Source of the DNA: DATBIO01 sp036556965 | GTDB lineage: Bacteria; Acidobacteriota; Vicinamibacteria; Fen-336 | Reading direction: 5' to 3' | Length of the DNA: 11,528 bases | Assembly: GCA_036556965.1 (NCBI GenBank) | Contig: DATBIO010000060.1 | Location: 1 to 11,528 of the forward strand | In this document: positions 8,265-11,528 of the stretch, piece by piece | Layout of the letters: each line of letters opens with the position of its first letter | How positions within the stretch are numbered: the first letter of the stretch is position 1 | Notes under the pieces: generated by a model | Told to the model about the DNA's origin: nothing | The model's input: only the letters and a program-made list of their open reading frames with translations | Databases searched by the model: none | Made by a program: the position numbers and the translations under genes

Positions 8265-9131
8265 GTGACTCGCGAGCAGCTCTTCCTCTCGGAACTCCCG
8301 CTCATCGAGCGGGTCACCGCCTGGGTTTGTGCCCGACACTGCCTGCGGGGAGCGGACGCGGAGGACTTCGCGTCCACCGTGAAGCTCCGGCTCATCGAGA
8401 ACGACTACGCGATCCTGGGCCGGTTCGAGGGCCGGAGCTCGCTCAAGACCTACCTGACGGCGGTCGTCAGCCGTCTCTACCTCGACTTCCAGACGCAGCG
8501 CTTCGGGAAGTGGCGTCCTTCGGCGGAAGCGCGGAGACGGGGACCGGTGGCCTTGCGCCTCGAGTCCCTCCTGCATCGGGACGGGCTCACCTTCGAGGAG
8601 GCGTGCGGGGTGCTGCAGACGGACTTCCGGGTGGCGGAGAGCCGCGAGGCGCTCTACGCGCTCAGCCTCGAGCTGCCGCGCCGGAGCAGCCGCAGACCTG
8701 GCCCGGCGGGCGATCACGGCCCTCCGGAGCCCGTGGGCGGAGTGCCCGCCGTCGAGCAGGCCGAGCGGCAGGTGCTGGCGGAGAGGACCTTCCTCGCCCT
8801 CCGGCAGGCGCTGGGGCGGCTGCCCCCCCGCCACCGCGTCGTTCTTCGCCTGCACGTGGAAGCCGGGCTGAGCGTGGCCGACGTGGCGAGGTCGCTCGGC
8901 GAGGAGCAAAAGGCCCTCTATCGAAAGCGCGACGCGCTCTTCAAGCAGCTGCGCCTCGATCTCGAGGCCGAAGGGATCCGGTGTCGAGACGTGCACGAGC
9001 TGCTCTCCACCCTGGACTGGGAGTCGGCCCTCGCCGCCGAAGCGGCGGCAAGTCGTTCGTTCCTGGAGGAAGCCGGGTCGCGCCCCGCGCGCGTGGATGC
9101 GCCGAGCGCCCGGCAGGAAGGTGAGCCGTGA
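8265..9131 (+). CDS. ECF-like sigma-70 family RNA polymerase sigma factor
   Basis: This is a 288-residue protein from GTG 8265, which has GGGAG at 8256-8260. An in-frame ATG at 8196 would add 23 basic, non-conserved residues, has no SD and overlaps the possible -10. Region 2 spans about 10-80: LIERVTAWVCARH, DAEDFASTVKLRLIENDY, FEGRSSLKTYLTAVVSRLYLDF. The conserved-looking GKWRPSAEARRRG (81-93) and a GLTFEEACGVL segment (107-117) follow. Region 4 spans about 176-236: FLALRQALGRLPPRHRVVLRLHV, then the helix-turn-helix LSVADVARSLGEEQKALYRKRDALFKQL. The proline/glycine-rich linker (about 139-165) is longer than in typical ECF factors, and there is a C-terminal tail of about 50 residues. It should direct RNA polymerase to a regulon under control of the next gene, whose GTG overlaps its TGA (GTGA). 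Confidence 0.9.
   Translation: MTREQLFLSELPLIERVTAWVCARHCLRGADAEDFASTVKLRLIENDYAILGRFEGRSSLKTYLTAVVSRLYLDFQTQRFGKWRPSAEARRRGPVALRLESLLHRDGLTFEEACGVLQTDFRVAESREALYALSLELPRRSSRRPGPAGDHGPPEPVGGVPAVEQAERQVLAERTFLALRQALGRLPPRHRVVLRLHVEAGLSVADVARSLGEEQKALYRKRDALFKQLRLDLEAEGIRCRDVHELLSTLDWESALAAEAAASRSFLEEAGSRPARVDAPSARQEGEP
9115..9121 (+). promoter_or_regulatory. Strong ribosome binding site of the anti-sigma gene
   Basis: AGGAAGG ends 6 nt before GTG 9128. It is the best SD in this half of the window and decides the start in favour of the GTGA overlap with the sigma gene. It predicts that the putative anti-sigma protein is translated at least as well as its sigma factor. Confidence 0.75.
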
Positions 9132-11528
9132 CAGGAGAATCGGAGAGCGTGGGTAGGGCGGGGCACCCCGACCCGAGTCAGATCGCGGCCCACGCGGACC
9201 GCCGCCTCTCGGGTGACGAGGCCGCGCGCATGGACGCGCACGTCGCCGGCTGTCCCGAGTGCTACCAGGTGTTCGCGGAGACCCTGCAGTTCTGCCTGTC
9301 CGATGGGAAAGGGGTTGCGCGCGCGGGCGCGGAGGTCACGGTGCTCTCCGCCATCCGTCGCCGGCCCACCTTCAAGATCGCGGCCGGTCTCTCCATCGCC
9401 GCGATGCTCGCCGTCGCCCTCGGTCTCTGGTTTTCGCGCGCGGGCTCCGGCCGCGCTCCCGCCCCCCTCGTGGCCCAGCTCGCCCAGGCCATGGGCGACC
9501 GCCGCCTGGTCGAGCCGCGGCTGACGGGCGGGTTCCGTCACGGCCGGCTGGTGACGCTGCGCGCGGGCGACACCCCCCAGGGCCTCGACGCGCAGCCGGC
9601 CGCGGTCCTCGCCGCCGTGGCGCGGATTCGCGAGCAGGCCGAGGGCGACACGTCGCCCGAGGCGCTGGGTGCGCTGGGCATCACGTACCTGGTCTCCGGC
9701 GATCCAAGCGCGGCCGTCAAGGCCCTCGAGGGGGCCTCGGCCCAGGAGCCCGGGAACGCACGACTGCTGAGCGACCTTGCCGCGGCGTACCTCGTCCGGG
9801 CGCGCCGGCTGGACGAGCCCGCCGACGTCCCGAAGGCCCTCGAAGCGGCGGAACGGGCCATCGCCCTGGAGGACGCGCCCCAGGAGGCCTATTTCAACCG
9901 CGCGCTTGCCCTGGAGGCCTTGCACCTCGTCGATGCTGCCCGAAAGGCGTGGGAGGGCTACCTCCAGCGCGACTCGGCCTCGGGCTGGGCCGACGAGGCC
10001 CGGCAGCATCTCGAGGCCTTGCCCCAGCCGCGCCCGTCGTCGCTGGAGGAGGGCAAGGCCCGCGTCCGCGCGGCCCTGGGAGAAGGGGCGGCCGCCACCG
10101 ACCGCCTGGCCGACGAAGCACCTCAGCTCCTACGCGATCACCTGGAGGACGAGCTGCTGCCGGCCTGGGCGGAGGCCTACTTGGTGGGCCATCCCGACGC
10201 CGGTGTCCACCGTGAGCGCGCACGCCTGCTGGGCGACGCGCTCCTGCGTTCGACCAGGGACGCGATGGCGAAGGACACCGCCCTCGCCCTTGCCGAGCCG
10301 CTGCCGACCGCGGCTTCACGAGATCCACTTCGCGCGCAGGCCCTCGGCTATCGAGCGTTCCGCGAAGCCAAGCGCCTTACCGCACGGCAGGTGCCTTCGT
10401 GCGCGCAGAACCGCGACGCCGTGCGCGACCTCGAAGCAGGCGGCAGCCCGTATGCGGCCAGGGCCCGGCTGCAGGTCGTCATCACCTGCCTCTTCCCCTC
10501 ACAGCACGGCCCGGCCCTGGCCGAGCTCGCCCGGCTGGAGAGCGCGGCAGAGGCGGACCGCCACCTTCAGCTCCTCGGCCGCGTCCATTGGGTTCAAGGA
10601 CTCATTCACGCGCATCGCGGCCAGCTGACGGAGTCGCTGAAGCGGTACCGCTCTGCGTATGCCGATTTCGAGACCAGCCGGAGTCCGGAGAGCCAGGCCG
10701 TGGCTCTGGCCTTGCTCGCCGAGAACCTCCAGCTGCTGGGGGAGAGCCGGGGCGCCTGGCGCGAGCGGCAGCGCAGCTTCGCGCTGCTCGAGCACGTGCG
10801 GGACGCGCCCCGGCGCCACGGCATCCTTGCCGATGCCGGCCTGGCGTGCGTAGAGGGACGCATGCCGAGGGTGGCGCTCCACTACGGGAACGCCCTCGTC
10901 GATTCGGCACTCGGTTCGTCGCTTGCGGCCGTGATCAGCGACGCCCTCGTCCGCCGGGCGGACATCCATCATTGGCTCGGGGCCGAGGATCGGGCCGCCG
11001 CGGACGTGATGGAGTCCAGACGCTGGATCCCGCGGATCGGCGACGAAGCCCTGGCGGCAAAGCAGCAGGCGGAGGCCGACGCCACGGAAGGCGAGATCCT
11101 CATCCGCCCGCAGCCCGAGCAGGCGGCTCGTGCTCTCGAGCGATCCCTGGCCTACTTTCGGGTGACCACCCCCGCTCGCGTTCCCGCGCTTCAGCTCCTG
11201 CTGGCGCGCGCCCACCTCGGCCGCGGCCTGGACGAGGCGGCGGAGCGCGAGCTCGCCACCGGCATCGAGGCCATGGAGCAGGGAAGGATCTCCCTTCGCG
11301 ACGCCGCCCTCCAGGTGTCGTTCTTCGAGCTGGCCCTTCCGCTGTTCGACGACATGGTGCGCTTCCAGGTCACGAACCGCCAGGACCCGAGGCGGGCGCT
11401 GGCCTTCGTCGAACGTGGCCGTGCCCGACAGCTCGTGGACTCGCTGGCCGGGGCCGCGGTCAAGCCCTTCGACCCCGTGGGGCTGCAACGAGCGCTGCCC
11501 GAGGGCCTGGCCCTCGTCTACTACGTTC
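9128..11528 (+). CDS. Membrane anti-sigma-like protein with TPRs and predicted CHAT domain (3' partial)
   Basis: The frame is open from GTG 9128 to the end of the window (800 codons, no stop). The first 50 residues hold a zinc anti-sigma (HC2) signature: His22 or a neighbour, then His38-x3-Cys42-x2-Cys45 in DAHVAGCPECYQVF. AIRRRPTFK (75-83) precedes a single hydrophobic helix (about 84-102, IAAGLSIAAMLAVALGLWF). TPR-like pairs follow at about 175-300 (ALGITYLVSGDPSAAVKALEG; AYFNRALALEALHLVDAARK) and more helical repeats at about 440-740. RRALAFVERGRARQLVDSLAG (755-775) and PEGLALVYYV at the window edge match the segment that opens CHAT domains in TPR-CHAT proteins; CHAT is a caspase-like peptidase fold. 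The catalytic His and Cys would lie beyond the window, so CHAT is a prediction. Coupling to the sigma gene supports an anti-sigma role. Confidence 0.82.
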   Translation, partial: MTGESESVGRAGHPDPSQIAAHADRRLSGDEAARMDAHVAGCPECYQVFAETLQFCLSDGKGVARAGAEVTVLSAIRRRPTFKIAAGLSIAAMLAVALGLWFSRAGSGRAPAPLVAQLAQAMGDRRLVEPRLTGGFRHGRLVTLRAGDTPQGLDAQPAAVLAAVARIREQAEGDTSPEALGALGITYLVSGDPSAAVKALEGASAQEPGNARLLSDLAAAYLVRARRLDEPADVPKALEAAERAIALEDAPQEAYFNRALALEALHLVDAARKAWEGYLQRDSASGWADEARQHLEALPQPRPSSLEEGKARVRAALGEGAAATDRLADEAPQLLRDHLEDELLPAWAEAYLVGHPDAGVHRERARLLGDALLRSTRDAMAKDTALALAEPLPTAASRDPLRAQALGYRAFREAKRLTARQVPSCAQNRDAVRDLEAGGSPYAARARLQVVITCLFPSQHGPALAELARLESAAEADRHLQLLGRVHWVQGLIHAHRGQLTESLKRYRSAYADFETSRSPESQAVALALLAENLQLLGESRGAWRERQRSFALLEHVRDAPRRHGILADAGLACVEGRMPRVALHYGNALVDSALGSSLAAVISDALVRRADIHHWLGAEDRAAADVMESRRWIPRIGDEALAAKQQAEADATEGEILIRPQPEQAARALERSLAYFRVTTPARVPALQLLLARAHLGRGLDEAAERELATGIEAMEQGRISLRDAALQVSFFELALPLFDDMVRFQVTNRQDPRRALAFVERGRARQLVDSLAGAAVKPFDPVGLQRALPEGLALVYYV

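Noticed and set aside
5554..8265. A 903-codon plus-strand frame overlapping the ATPase gene
   Set aside because: It has Gly/Arg/Pro-dominated translation without motifs and is out of frame with a supported gene.
10499..11488. A 329-codon minus-strand frame opposite the anti-sigma/TPR gene
   Set aside because: The plus-strand frame is continuous, starts with an excellent SD and has coherent domains; the minus frame has none.

Overview
The window is a GC-rich, tightly packed bacterial segment with GTG starts, overlapping genes and clear Shine-Dalgarno (SD) sites. The protein types, namely a PccB-type carboxylase, a Ser/Thr kinase, an AAA/TPR signalling ATPase, an ECF-like sigma factor with a conserved GKWRPS segment and a TPR/CHAT-like partner, suggest Acidobacteriota or Myxococcota. 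This is an inference from gene content; nothing in the window fixes the taxon. No mobile element, CRISPR array, tRNA or rRNA was seen.

Region A (1-3754, plus strand) looks like one metabolic operon. It holds the 3' end of a fibronectin type III protein, a fumarylacetoacetate-hydrolase-family enzyme, a short transaldolase, an FmdB-type zinc ribbon and an acyl-CoA (propionyl-CoA type) carboxylase beta subunit. Spacing is 17 bp, 9 bp, a 1-base overlap and an 11-base overlap. It ends at a dyad (3751-3790) that contains the stop codons of both convergent genes.

Region B (3787-7927) is a divergent signalling pair. A tail-anchored Ser/Thr kinase with an N-terminal zinc ribbon lies on the minus strand, and a 910-residue AAA/STAND-like ATPase with TPRs lies on the plus strand. 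In PknK-type proteins these modules form one chain. Between them is a nearly mirror-symmetric promoter pair: two -35 boxes 2 bp apart, both spacers 18 bp and both -10 boxes TATCGT. RNA polymerase should be able to occupy only one side at a time.

Region C (8265-11528, plus strand) is a two-gene cassette that follows a 337-bp gap. An ECF-like sigma factor is translationally coupled (GTGA overlap) to a large membrane protein that runs off the window. That protein reads as an HHCC anti-sigma zinc domain, one membrane helix, TPRs and the beginning of what looks like a CHAT (caspase-like) domain. It is the best candidate here for an unusual regulatory system: an anti-sigma factor that may carry its own protease-like effector, with a predicted topology that puts the effector outside the cytoplasm.
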